A DNA stretch of 64,000 bases from Polaribacter batillariae (GCF_017498485.1 NZ_CP071795.1:1426001-1490000); one strand, 5' to 3'. Shown: positions 55,576 to 63,983, numbered from the stretch's first letter. Numbers and translations: made by a program. The notes: generated from the letters alone by a model not told the origin.

Positions 55576-56195
55576 AAGTTGTTTTATTTGGGCCAGAATC
55601 TACAGGAAAAACAACTCTTTCACGCCATTTAGCAAGGCATTACAATACGGTTTGGGCTCCTGAATTTGCTCGTGAATATTTGCAAAATAAATGGAACAAC
55701 GAACGTAAAACTTGCGAAAAAGACGATTTGTTACCCATCGCAATCGGACAAATAAAACTAGAAAATTCGCTCGCTAAAAAAGCAGACAAAATATTAATTT
55801 GCGATACAGATTTGTTAGAAACAAAAGTATATTCTGAAGAATTTTATGGTGGTTTTGTAGATGATCAATTAAATGAAGCAGCAGATAAAAACGAATACGA
55901 TTTGTATTTACTAACCTACATAGATACTCCTTGGGAAGCAGACGATTTGCGTGACAGGCCAGAACAGCGTTTAGAAATGTTTAATGCTTTCGAAAACGCA
56001 TTAAAAAAACACAACAAAAATTATATTTTATTAAAAGGTAATAAAGAAACACGTTTAAAAAACGCCATAAAAGCCATTGATAAAATTCTAAAAGAAAAGA
56101 AAGGTTTGCATTCGTTTTCTGATTCTTTACGAGATGTAGATATGCATTTTTTGCATCAAAACTCAGAGGGCTTTAGTGCTAATTTTAATTATTAA
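55536..56195 (+). CDS. NadR-like AAA-type nucleoside kinase
   Basis: 219 residues. P-loop GPESTGKT (19-26), then APEFAREYLQNKW, ICDTDLLETKVYSEEFYG and a C-terminal LLKGNKETRL match the ribosylnicotinamide kinase half of NadR (AAA_28). The nucleotidyl-transferase half of NadR is absent; the protein is of the length expected for the kinase alone. It overlaps pnuC by 40 bases in another frame, so the two are tightly coupled, and it would trap the imported vitamin by phosphorylation. Whether the substrate is nicotinamide riboside or a thiamine compound cannot be read from sequence. Confidence 0.88.
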   Translation: MEKELTQTQINIVKVVLFGPESTGKTTLSRHLARHYNTVWAPEFAREYLQNKWNNERKTCEKDDLLPIAIGQIKLENSLAKKADKILICDTDLLETKVYSEEFYGGFVDDQLNEAADKNEYDLYLLTYIDTPWEADDLRDRPEQRLEMFNAFENALKKHNKNYILLKGNKETRLKNAIKAIDKILKEKKGLHSFSDSLRDVDMHFLHQNSEGFSANFNY

Positions 56196-56270
56196 GAAAG
56201 AAGATTGCTTCGTTTTTAGAGTCATGAGCCAATACTTGATTGTAATTGCGAAATAAAATTAATTGTATTC

Positions 56271-56330
56271 CTGTCTCCTCGAGCGCAGTTGAGAGGTTTT
56301 AATAGTTCTCGACTGCGCTCGAACAGACAG
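56271..56330. repeat. Dispersed palindromic repeat, near-perfect 60-base palindrome
   Basis: The unit runs CTGTCT...AGACAG with a long stem: CTCGAGCGCAGTTGAGA pairs with TCTCGACTGCGCTCGAA around a GGTTTTAATAGT centre. It is the same unit, inverted, as 58371-58428. It lies 11 bases before arfB. Confidence 0.85.
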
Positions 56331-56341
56331 TTATCTTATTT

Positions 56342-56746
56342 ATGAATAAAGAAAACATCATAAAAGAATTAAATTTTAAGGCCATTAGAAGTTCTGGCGC
56401 TGGCGGGCAACACGTAAATAAAACGTCATCTAAAATTGAATTGACCTTCGATTTAGAAAATTCTGAATCGCTTTCCAATAATGAAAAAGAGCTTTTAAAA
56501 ACGAAACTTTCATCAAAATTAACGAAAGAAAATACGCTGGTGCTATTTTGCGAAGAAACGCGTTCTCAACATAAAAATAAAGAAATTGCCATAAAACGTT
56601 TTTTGGAATTGATTAAAACAAATTTAATTCGTCCTAAAAAAAGAATAAAAACAAAACCAAGTAAAGCTGCTATTAAAAAAAATATCGAAAAAAATAAAAA
56701 AACTGCACTTAAAAAAGCACTTCGAAAAAAGCCAAAGTTAGAGTAA
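56342..56746 (+). CDS. arfB: Alternative ribosome-rescue factor ArfB (peptidyl-tRNA hydrolase, RF1 domain)
   Basis: 134 residues. SSGAGGQHVNKTSSKIEL carries the catalytic GGQ motif (Gly21-Gly22-Gln23). ETRSQHKNKEIAIKR completes the RF-1 domain. The C-terminal 40 residues are a lysine-rich tail that would bind the mRNA tunnel of stalled ribosomes. It releases peptides from non-stop ribosomes. It appears monocistronic, preceded by the 60-base palindrome. Confidence 0.94.
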   Translation: MNKENIIKELNFKAIRSSGAGGQHVNKTSSKIELTFDLENSESLSNNEKELLKTKLSSKLTKENTLVLFCEETRSQHKNKEIAIKRFLELIKTNLIRPKKRIKTKPSKAAIKKNIEKNKKTALKKALRKKPKLE

Positions 56747-56750
56747 ACAA

Positions 56751-56925
56751 AAAAGAGGCTATCACAAAAGTAAGTTTACCTGTTATTTTTGAGCATTACT
56801 AAAATTAAAATATATTTTGATTGAAAGTAGCTAACGAAGTTATCGAAAATATAAAATTCAACAAATAAGATTTCTCTATTACAGTCGAAATAACAATTTT
56901 AATACTTTCGAGACAGCTTCTTTCT
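56751..56925. repeat. GAGGCTGTC-type intergenic element, copy 1
   Basis: Starts AAAAGAGGCTATC and ends GAGACAGCTTCTTTCT, the two ends roughly inverted. A 29-base internal block (56863-56891) recurs at 60948-60976 with one difference. The rest of 56747-57121 contains only repeat-like sequence and no gene. Confidence 0.55.
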
Positions 56926-57080
56926 AATAAACTTTGTAGAAAATAAAAAATTTCTTGAAACTAACCATCCTCGAGACATAGCTACAGAGGTATTTCGCTG
57001 GTTTCATTGTTACCTAAAAAGGTCAAAAAACCAAAATGCTGTATTTAGATTTCCGTTTTCACGGAAATGACATTTTAAAC

Positions 57081-57107
57081 GAAAAACCTCGAAACTGAGC
57101 CTCGAGG
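57081..57107 (-). terminator. Terminator of gapA-like gene
   Basis: On the minus strand CCTCGA ... TCGAGG with a nine-base loop is followed by TTTTTCG. It lies 15 bases beyond the GAPDH stop codon; the plus strand exit is also T-rich. Confidence 0.6.
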
Positions 57108-57121
57108 AATTATTTTTTGAT

Positions 57122-58111
57122 TTAAATTTCTAATATTTGACGAATCATTTGATTGGTAAATCCCCATTCGTTGTCGTACCAAGTCATTACTTTTAATAAA
57201 TCGCCATCGACAACTCTTGTCATACTTAAATCTACTGTAGATGCAAACGAACTTTTAACAATATCCGAAGAAACAATAGGCTCGTAAGTTGTCGCTAATA
57301 CTTTTTTGTAACGATCTGTTGTGGCTTCTTCTTCTAAAATTGCATTCACTTCTTCGACAGTTACTGTTTTTTCTGTAACGAAAGTCATATCTGAAATAGA
57401 ACCTACTGGAATTGGCACTCGCAATGCAACACCATCGAACTTATTGGCAAATTGTGGCAACGCTTTTGTGGTTGCAATTGCAGCGCCTGTAGAAGTTGGC
57501 ACAATATTCGCAGCTCCAGCTCTGCCCATTCTATAGTTCTTTTTAGAAACAGAATCTACCATGTTTTGTGATGCTGTATAAGCATGAACCGTTGTCATAA
57601 TTGCTTTTTTAATTCCTATTCTTCTACCTAAAACCTCTACAACCGGGCTAATATTATTTGTTGTACAGCTTGCACAAGAAAAAATACTGGTTTTACCAGC
57701 TTCAGAATTTACACCGTGTACAATTGTAGGTGTATCTGCACTTTTTGTAGGTGCAGAAATTACAACCGTTTTTGCACCTGCAGTGATATGTTTGGCAGCA
57801 TCTTCGCGATTTGTAAAAAAACCTGTACTTTCAATAACAATATCGATATTGTTTTCTTTCCAAGGTAATTCTTCTGGATTTCTATTAGAGTAATAATTAA
57901 TTTTTTTACCGTCTATAATTAAATGATTCTCGTCATGAGAAACTTCCTTTTCGTAAACTCCATAAACACTGTCGTACTTTAATAAATACGCAATATTATC
58001 TGCAGTAACCAAATCGTTAACTGCCACAACTTCTAATTCTGGTGTGTCTAGTATTACTTTTAAAGCGGCACGTCCAATTCGTCCCATTCCATTAATTGCG
58101 ATTCTTTTCAT
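57122..58111 (-). CDS. gap: Glyceraldehyde-3-phosphate dehydrogenase, type I
   Basis: 329 residues. Rossmann NAD site INGMGRIGRAAL (6-17), catalytic Cys149 in SCASCTTN, His in TVHAYTASQ and a C-terminal VMTWYDNEWGFTNQM-type ending (KVMTWYDNEWGF). Asp-containing dinucleotide loop VVAVNDL suggests NAD preference. It oxidises glyceraldehyde-3-phosphate in glycolysis or gluconeogenesis. It is divergent from the TPP riboswitch and TonB receptor; no other glycolytic gene is near. Confidence 0.95.
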   Translation of the reverse strand: MKRIAINGMGRIGRAALKVILDTPELEVVAVNDLVTADNIAYLLKYDSVYGVYEKEVSHDENHLIIDGKKINYYSNRNPEELPWKENNIDIVIESTGFFTNREDAAKHITAGAKTVVISAPTKSADTPTIVHGVNSEAGKTSIFSCASCTTNNISPVVEVLGRRIGIKKAIMTTVHAYTASQNMVDSVSKKNYRMGRAGAANIVPTSTGAAIATTKALPQFANKFDGVALRVPIPVGSISDMTFVTEKTVTVEEVNAILEEEATTDRYKKVLATTYEPIVSSDIVKSSFASTVDLSMTRVVDGDLLKVMTWYDNEWGFTNQMIRQILEI

Positions 58112-58185
58112 GTTTGTAAATTTTATTATTTATCTGTTAAGCATCCTTTGTCGTTATTTCTTTTCAGAAATTACAAATAATAGCG

Positions 58186-58193
58186 TAATTTTG
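58186..58193 (+). promoter_or_regulatory. -7 box in front of the TPP riboswitch
   Basis: TAATTTTG fits TAnnTTTG and would start transcription about five to ten bases before the first conserved riboswitch base at 58209. Confidence 0.6.
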
Positions 58194-58204
58194 CGTCGCT
58201 CTCA

Positions 58205-58345
58205 AAAAGGGGTGCTAATTTAGTTGGCAGTTTTTTAGTTGGCAGTAAGCAGTTAAACTGCAAACTGCATACTGATGGCTGAATACTGGAAAAGGCTGAG
58301 ATCATACCCAAAGAACCTAGAACAGATAATGCTGTTTAGGGAAAT
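58205..58345 (+). promoter_or_regulatory. TPP (THI-box) riboswitch with a repeat insertion in P3
   Basis: Conserved elements are in order: GGGGTGC (58209-58215), CTGAGA (58296-58301), ACCC (58306-58309), GAACCT (58313-58318) and CAGATAATGCTGTTTAGGGAA. P2 (GGGGT/ACCC), P4 (CCTA/TAGG) and P5 (CAG/CTG) can form. The P3 arm carries about 75 extra bases rich in TTGGCAGT/CAGTT/AACTG units. A 33-base hairpin directly downstream (58347-58379) may be the expression platform. It controls the TonB receptor at 58521. Confidence 0.92.
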
Positions 58346-58370
58346 TCGAACTTAACTAAATTATTTAGTT

Positions 58371-58428
58371 GTTAGTTCGAGTGCAGTCGAGAATTATTAA
58401 AACCTCTCTACTGCGCTCGAAGTGATAT
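58371..58428. repeat. Dispersed palindromic repeat between riboswitch and receptor gene
   Basis: TTCGAGTGCAGTCGAGA pairs with TCTCTACTGCGCTCGAA around ATTATTAAAACC. It is the inverted counterpart of 56271-56330. It lies in the leader of the riboswitch-controlled gene and could affect the expression platform. Confidence 0.75.
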
Positions 58429-58520
58429 TTTAAAACTAATAATTTATAAGTTTTTAACGAAGTTATTCAATATTAATTATAAGAATAATTACCTCTTTTT
58501 ATTCGTTTTATTTTTTTAAA

Positions 58521-60875
58521 ATGAAAAAAATATCCATTTTTTTATTCTTGTTTGCAAGTATTGTTGCAAACGCCCAATCGTTTAGGTTTTCGGGAAAAAT
58601 TGTCGATGAAAACAAAAATCCGTTATTTGGTGCAACCATTTTAGTGAAAGAAACTAAAAAAGGAACAGCAACAGATTTCGATGGAAATTTTAGTATTAAC
58701 CTACCAAAAGGTGTTTATACGATACAGGCTTCTTTTGTTGGTTACAAAACTATTTCCGAGAAAATTACCATTATAAAAGACGAAGAGTATGTAATTCAAC
58801 TAAATACAGATGCAACCCAATTGGGTGAAATTTTGGTTTCTGCAGTTCGTGTAAATACAGATGTACCTGTTACTTTTTCGAACTTATCTAAGAAAGAAAT
58901 TGCAAAACGTAATTTAGGGCAAGACATTCCTATTTTAATGAATTATTTGCCAAACGTAGTTTCATCTAGCGATGCTGGTGCTGGAGTTGGTTACACTTAT
59001 ATGAGCGTTCGTGGTTCTAATGGCGAACGAATTAATGTAACTGTAAACGGAATTCCTTACAACGATGCAGAAAGTCACGGTTCTTTTTGGGTAAATTTAG
59101 GCGATTTTGCTTCTTCTACTCAGAATTTACAATTACAACGTGGAGTAGGAACTTCTACAAACGGCTCTGGTGCTTTTGGTGCAAGTTTAAATATTTTAAC
59201 AGATGCCGTTTCAGAAGAAGCTTTTGGAGAAATTTCAAATTCTTTTGGTTCTTTTGCGACCAGAAAACACACGGTAAAATTTAGTACAGGAAAACTAAAT
59301 AATAATGTAGAAATTGCTGGACGTTTGTCTAATATTTATTCAGATGGTTATGTAGATAGAGCTTTTTCTGATTTAAAATCGTACTATTTACAAGGAAGTT
59401 ATTCTGATGAAAATACGTTGATAAAAGCCATTACTTTTGGTGGAAAAGAAAGAACGTATCAATCTTGGTTTGGTTTAACAAAAAAACAATTAGAAGAAGA
59501 CAGAAGACAAAACCCTTATACCTATGAAAATGAGGTAGATAATTACGAACAAAATCATTATCAATTGCACTGGAATGAAAAAATTAACGAAAACTGGTCT
59601 ACAAATTTAGGGTTGAATTACACCAAAGGTTCTGGATATTTCGAGCAGTTTAAAGAAGATGAAGATGTAAGTGATTTTGGCGGAATTGTAGAAGCTACAA
59701 ATGGAAATGGCGAAACCGATTTAATTGTTAGACGTTGGTTAGATAATGATTTTCATGTCGTAAATTTCAGCACAAATTATAAAGCAGAAGGTTTAAATTT
59801 TGTTTCTGGAGTTTCGTATTCTAAATATGATGGAGATCATTTTGGGGAAGTAATTTGGGCAAAACAATTTGGTACAAATGCCAATATTAGAGATCGTTAT
59901 TATTTTTCTGATGCCCAAAAAACAGATTTTTCTGCTTTCGCAAAAGCAACTTTCGATGTGAGTGAGAAATTAGGTGTTTATGTAGATTTACAAGGTCGTT
60001 TTGTAAATTATCAAACCAAAGGAATTACTTCGGATATTGTGCCTATTGACGTTGATGCCGATTTTAATTTCTTTAATCCGAAGTTTGGTTTTACTTACGA
60101 AATTAACAACGACAACAATTTATACGCCTCTTTTGCAGTGGCAAATAGAGAACCAAATAGAAACGATTTCGAAAACGGAGTTACAACACCAGAGACTTTA
60201 CACGATTACGAATTGGGTTGGCGTTTAAAAAAGGAAACTGTAAAATTAAATACCAATATTTATTATATGAATTATAAAAATCAGTTAGTTTTAACAGGTG
60301 CTTTGGATGATGTTGGCGCTCCAGTGAGAGCAACCTCTGGAAATAGTTACAGGTTAGGTTTAGAAATAGATGCAGATATTACGCTTTCAGATCGATTTTC
60401 TATACGCCCAAATGCGGCATTTAGTAGTAATAAGAATCGAAATTTTATTGCTTCTATTGCAGGAAGTTTAGAGAATTTAGGAAAAACAGATCTTTCTTTT
60501 TCGCCAGAAGTAGTTGTTGGAAACATTTTTACTTACAAACCTTTAGATAATTTACAATTCTCTTTACTCTCTAAATACGTTGGAAAACAATTAATGAGTA
60601 ATTTAGGAAGTCGTGTTTCTAATAACGACGTTTTAGATGCATTTTTTACGAGTGATTTGAATTTTGTGTATCAAATTTCGCCGAAAAGAATCTTTAAATC
60701 AATCGTGTTTACTGCATTAGTTAATAATATTTTTAATGCAGAATATGTAAACAGAGGGTATTATTACACCTACGATTATTCTGATGGAAATGGAAATACA
60801 ATTACAGAAGATGGCGCTGGTTATTACCCACAAGCCACAAGAAACTTCTTAGTTGGCGTAACTTTAAAGTTCTAA
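58521..60875 (+). CDS. TonB-dependent receptor, probable outer-membrane thiamine transporter
   Basis: 784 residues. A signal peptide (to NAQ, about residue 19) precedes a CarboxypepD_reg-like domain (about 22-105), a plug (about 115-230; LVSAVRVNTDVPVTFSNL-type region, VSVRGSNGERINVTVNGIP-like) and a 22-strand barrel ending VGVTLKF with a terminal Phe. TonB-dependent receptors move scarce ligands across the outer membrane. Because the leader is a TPP riboswitch, thiamine or a precursor is the likely ligand (equivalent to the OMT receptors of Bacteroides). Regulation: high TPP would switch it off. Confidence 0.92.
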   Translation: MKKISIFLFLFASIVANAQSFRFSGKIVDENKNPLFGATILVKETKKGTATDFDGNFSINLPKGVYTIQASFVGYKTISEKITIIKDEEYVIQLNTDATQLGEILVSAVRVNTDVPVTFSNLSKKEIAKRNLGQDIPILMNYLPNVVSSSDAGAGVGYTYMSVRGSNGERINVTVNGIPYNDAESHGSFWVNLGDFASSTQNLQLQRGVGTSTNGSGAFGASLNILTDAVSEEAFGEISNSFGSFATRKHTVKFSTGKLNNNVEIAGRLSNIYSDGYVDRAFSDLKSYYLQGSYSDENTLIKAITFGGKERTYQSWFGLTKKQLEEDRRQNPYTYENEVDNYEQNHYQLHWNEKINENWSTNLGLNYTKGSGYFEQFKEDEDVSDFGGIVEATNGNGETDLIVRRWLDNDFHVVNFSTNYKAEGLNFVSGVSYSKYDGDHFGEVIWAKQFGTNANIRDRYYFSDAQKTDFSAFAKATFDVSEKLGVYVDLQGRFVNYQTKGITSDIVPIDVDADFNFFNPKFGFTYEINNDNNLYASFAVANREPNRNDFENGVTTPETLHDYELGWRLKKETVKLNTNIYYMNYKNQLVLTGALDDVGAPVRATSGNSYRLGLEIDADITLSDRFSIRPNAAFSSNKNRNFIASIAGSLENLGKTDLSFSPEVVVGNIFTYKPLDNLQFSLLSKYVGKQLMSNLGSRVSNNDVLDAFFTSDLNFVYQISPKRIFKSIVFTALVNNIFNAEYVNRGYYYTYDYSDGNGNTITEDGAGYYPQATRNFLVGVTLKF

Positions 60876-60882
60876 AACCTAC

Positions 60883-61010
60883 TAAAAGAGGCTGTCTAAA
60901 AAATAACAAATCCTTTTAAGTGAAGTCGAAAAATCTAGATATTCAATAAATAAGATTTCTCCATTACAGTCGAAATTACATTTCAATTTTTTTTAGGCAG
61001 CTTTTTTTTA
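60883..61010. terminator. GAGGCTGTCT-type element acting as bidirectional terminator, copy 2
   Basis: AAAGAGGCTGTCTAAAAAA at the left pairs with TTTTTTTTAGGCAGCTTTTTT at the right, between the convergent TonB-receptor and AraC genes. It shares a 29-base internal block (60948-60976) with 56863-56891. The right arm overlaps the AraC stop codon. Confidence 0.65.
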
Positions 61011-61859
61011 CTTTTTATGATATTCACTTGGGCTTTTTCCATATTTATTTTTAAATATTTTACTAAAATGGCTCACATCTACAAAACCCGTTTTTGTAGC
61101 AATTTGCGTGATATTTAAGTTACTTTCTTCTAAAAGCCTTTCCGCCAATTTTAATTTCGATTTTATAATGTAGTCTTTTATCGAAATTCCTGTTTGTTTT
61201 TTCACATAAATACTAATGTAATTGGCAGACATGTTAAAGGTATTGGCTAATGCTTTAATTTTTACTTTATCTGCATCAAAAAGATGCAATCTTATGTATC
61301 TTAAAATGTTTTCAATTTTTTCTTTTTCCAATAAAATTGGGTTCGATACATAATCTACATTAGAAATTAAATTTCGAGAAACAATTAATAAAAGAGCACC
61401 AAACAACTCTAAAATAATATTTCTACTCCGTAAATTAGGGGATTCCAACTCCGTTTTAATCATTTTATACAAGTATAACAATTGCTTTTTATCTTCTTGG
61501 TAAGCTTTTATGCTTTTATCAGAAATTGAAGAATTAAAAATAATCGATTCTAACTGAGCTTTTAACTCTTTGTTTATTATACTAAAATTTGTTTTCTCTA
61601 AAAATAATTGTTCTGTAAATTTTAAAATTCCAAATTTAGAAGGTGCTTTTACCAAAAATTCGTGTTCGTCTTTGGGTGTTAAAAAGAAAACATCTCCTTT
61701 TTTATAAGCAACAGCGCTATCGTTAAACACATGTTTTCCTTTTCCTTTTAAGATAAAGGTAAGTTCGTAAAAATTGTGTTTGTGCTTTGGATATCCCCAA
61801 GTTTGTTTCGCTTCAAACTCAATAACATCAATCGATTTTAAAATAGTAAACCTTTTCAT
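61008..61859 (-). CDS. AraC-family transcriptional regulator with cupin-like sensor
   Basis: 283 residues. The N-terminal 100 residues form a cupin-like ligand domain (HKHNFYELTFILKGKGKHVFNDSAVAYKKGDVFFLTPKDEHEF). The C-terminal 100 residues hold two helix-turn-helix motifs (KIKALANTFNMSANYISIYVKKQTGISIKDYI and LNITQIATKTGFVDVSHFSKIFKNKYGKSPSEYH). Such proteins activate carbohydrate or polyol genes in response to a ligand. It is divergent from the deacetylase/SMP-30 genes, which are its likely targets. Inverted repeats in the intergenic gap may be its operators. Confidence 0.92.
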   Translation of the reverse strand: MKRFTILKSIDVIEFEAKQTWGYPKHKHNFYELTFILKGKGKHVFNDSAVAYKKGDVFFLTPKDEHEFLVKAPSKFGILKFTEQLFLEKTNFSIINKELKAQLESIIFNSSISDKSIKAYQEDKKQLLYLYKMIKTELESPNLRSRNIILELFGALLLIVSRNLISNVDYVSNPILLEKEKIENILRYIRLHLFDADKVKIKALANTFNMSANYISIYVKKQTGISIKDYIIKSKLKLAERLLEESNLNITQIATKTGFVDVSHFSKIFKNKYGKSPSEYHKK

Positions 61860-61876
61860 CTCACTTTAATGGTTTT

Positions 61877-61938
61877 ATACAAATATACAATGAATTTGTA
61901 CAACATTAACCCTACACTTCTACGCTAATTTTGTAGAA
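61877..61938. promoter_or_regulatory. Intergenic promoter/operator region between the AraC and deacetylase genes
   Basis: A TACAAAT...ATTTGTA inverted repeat spans about 61878-61900. TTCTAC (61918-61923) and GTAGAA (61933-61938) flank the -7 box TAATTTTG (61926-61933). The second dyad overlaps the deacetylase promoter and is a plausible site for the divergently encoded AraC regulator. Confidence 0.4.
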
Positions 61939-61966
61939 TAATTATAAAAGAAATAAATTTTAAAAA

Positions 61967-62944
61967 ATGAAAACATTATACAAAACATTTGCGGCCATTG
62001 TACTAATAACATTTTCGGTATATGATGCTAAAAAAGAAGAAGCACCAGAAAAAAAGAAATTAAGTAGCGAAATACAAAGCAGAAAAAGCTATTGGCCAAA
62101 TGGTGCACAATTGGTGATTTCGGTTTCTATGCAATTTGAAACTGGCGGACAACCAGAAGGCGCAGAAAGTCCTTTTTCTGGAAACCCGTTACCAAAAGGC
62201 AATCCAGACATGCCTGCAGAAAGTTGGTTTCGTTATGGAGCAAAAGAAGGGGTTTATAGAATGTTAGACCTTTGGAAAAAACACAATATTTATGTTACTT
62301 CTCACGTCGTTGGCGAAGCCGCTATAAAATATCCAGAAGTTGCAAGAGCCATTGCAAATGGAGGGCACGAAATTGCTGCCCATGGAATTGCTTGGAAAGA
62401 TCAGTGGAATTTAAGCTATAAAGACGAACTTAATTTTATAAAAAAAGGAATTGATACTGTAGAAGCAATTACAGGTAAAAGAGGTCGTGGTTACAACGCA
62501 AACTGGTTGCGAAGAGGCCCAAATACTTTAAAGGTGTTACAAGAATTAGATTTCTTATACCACATAGACGATTTAAGTAGAGACGAACCATTTATTACAA
62601 AAGTTAGAGGAAAGAACTTTGTAGTAATGCCTTACACTTTAAGAAATAACGACATTGTAAATATCGAAGGAAAACACTGGAGTCCAAATCAGCATTTGGC
62701 ACAATTAAAAATGGAATTCGATCAATTATATAAAGAAGGGGCAACAAAAAGACGCATGATGTCTATAAGCATGCACGATAGAATTGGCGGAACTCCAGCA
62801 GTTGTAAATGCAGTTGACCAGTTTATACAATATGCAAAAAAGCACAAAGGTGTTGTATTTATGCGTAAAGACGAGATTGCAAATATGGTAAAAAACGATC
62901 CAAATACACCAGAAGATAATTCGGAATTTAAGTTTAATAATTAG
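61967..62944 (+). CDS. Polysaccharide deacetylase (NodB/PuuE-type carbohydrate esterase 4 fold)
   Basis: 325 residues with an N-terminal hydrophobic signal. The mature domain reads ESWFRYGAKEGVYRMLDLWKKHNI, TSHVVGEAAIKYPE, ANGGHEIAAHGI and WLRRGPNTLKVLQELDFLYHIDD. The C-terminal SISMHDRIGGTPAVVNAVDQFI holds the metal-site His typical of the PuuE/allantoinase-like branch. So the substrate may be a ureide or imide and not a polysaccharide. At the position where Bacteroidota homologues usually have a lipobox Cys the sequence reads SVYDAK, with a Tyr one base from Cys. It heads a likely operon with the SMP-30-like gene. Confidence 0.87.
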   Translation: MKTLYKTFAAIVLITFSVYDAKKEEAPEKKKLSSEIQSRKSYWPNGAQLVISVSMQFETGGQPEGAESPFSGNPLPKGNPDMPAESWFRYGAKEGVYRMLDLWKKHNIYVTSHVVGEAAIKYPEVARAIANGGHEIAAHGIAWKDQWNLSYKDELNFIKKGIDTVEAITGKRGRGYNANWLRRGPNTLKVLQELDFLYHIDDLSRDEPFITKVRGKNFVVMPYTLRNNDIVNIEGKHWSPNQHLAQLKMEFDQLYKEGATKRRMMSISMHDRIGGTPAVVNAVDQFIQYAKKHKGVVFMRKDEIANMVKNDPNTPEDNSEFKFNN

Positions 62945-63094
62945 AAGCTAAGAATCTGCTTTTATTACTTAATCTTTTTGCAGAAATAGCAAAAAGGATT
63001 TCAAACACAGCGTTTGTCTTGAGCGAAGTTAAAAAGTTCAATCGGGGCTGAAAATCAAGAAAATCAAATAAAGTAATTGCTAAAAACAAACACA

Positions 63095-63979
63095 ATGAAA
63101 ACACAGTTATACACATTATTGCTCATCATTTCTCAATTTGTAAATGCGCAAAGTAAATTGCCTTTTCAATTAGAAAAAGATTGGGAACTTACAGGGTTCA
63201 AAAACCCAGAAAGTGTTGTCTTAGACACAAAAAACAACGTTTTATATGTTTCGAATATAAATGGTGCTCCTACAGAAAAAGATGGAAATGGTTATATTTC
63301 TAAAGTTCGTTTAGATGGAAAAATATTAGTTGAAAAATGGATTACAGGTTTAAATGCACCAAAAGGATTGGTTATTTTCAAGAGAAAATTATATACTACA
63401 GATATTGATGAGATTGTAGAAATAAAAATAAAATCTGGCAAAGTAGAAAAATTTAAAGCTAAAGACGCTACTTTTTTAAATGACATTACCGTTGATAAAA
63501 AAGGGAATGTATATGCCAGTAACACTTTTGGTTTTAGCGGAATTTACAAATTACCTAAAAAAGGAAATAGAACCGTAGAACTTTGGTTAAAAGACAAAAA
63601 TTTAAACATGCCAAATGGTTTATACGTTTCTAAAAACAAATTATTTGTTGCTAATTGGGGTAAAAACATGAATCCAAAAACTTATGAAACTACCACAAAC
63701 GGAAATTTACTAAGTGTCGATTTAAAATCTAAAAACATAAAACCGATTACAAAACCTATTGGCAACTTAGATGGTTTAAGTGAAACTTTACACGGTTTTT
63801 TACTAACAGATTGGTTGGCTGGCGAACTGTTATATTATTCCAAAAAATTAAATACAACAACAAAGGTTATCAACCTAAAAAAAGGAAGTGCCGATACTTT
63901 TTTCGATAAAAAAACGAAATCGCTTTTTATTCCTTTAATGTTAGATAACAAATTGCTGAAATATCATTTTAAAAAATAA
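63095..63979 (+). CDS. Exported SMP-30/NHL-type beta-propeller lactonase-like protein
   Basis: 294 residues from the ATG at 63095. A signal peptide (to NAQ, about residue 18) is followed by propeller blades such as FKNPESVVLDTKNNVLYVSNING, GLNAPKGLVIFKRKLY, NDITVDKKGNVYASNT, NMPNGLYVSKNKLFVANWG and a C-terminal LFIPLMLDNKLLKYHFKK. SMP-30/gluconolaconase and NHL proteins share this pattern; a few are lactonases, others bind ligands. No Ca-binding triad is certain. An in-frame TTG at 63077 would add six residues before the signal and is rejected. It follows the deacetylase by 150 bases. Confidence 0.83.
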   Translation: MKTQLYTLLLIISQFVNAQSKLPFQLEKDWELTGFKNPESVVLDTKNNVLYVSNINGAPTEKDGNGYISKVRLDGKILVEKWITGLNAPKGLVIFKRKLYTTDIDEIVEIKIKSGKVEKFKAKDATFLNDITVDKKGNVYASNTFGFSGIYKLPKKGNRTVELWLKDKNLNMPNGLYVSKNKLFVANWGKNMNPKTYETTTNGNLLSVDLKSKNIKPITKPIGNLDGLSETLHGFLLTDWLAGELLYYSKKLNTTTKVINLKKGSADTFFDKKTKSLFIPLMLDNKLLKYHFKK

Positions 63980-63983
63980 AATT

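Noticed and set aside
55536..56195. Full bifunctional NadR
   Set aside because: The protein begins at the P-loop and lacks the HTH and nucleotidyltransferase domains.
59087..59284. Small frame inside the TonB receptor gene
   Set aside because: Shadow frame in a gene with strong homology in the other frame.
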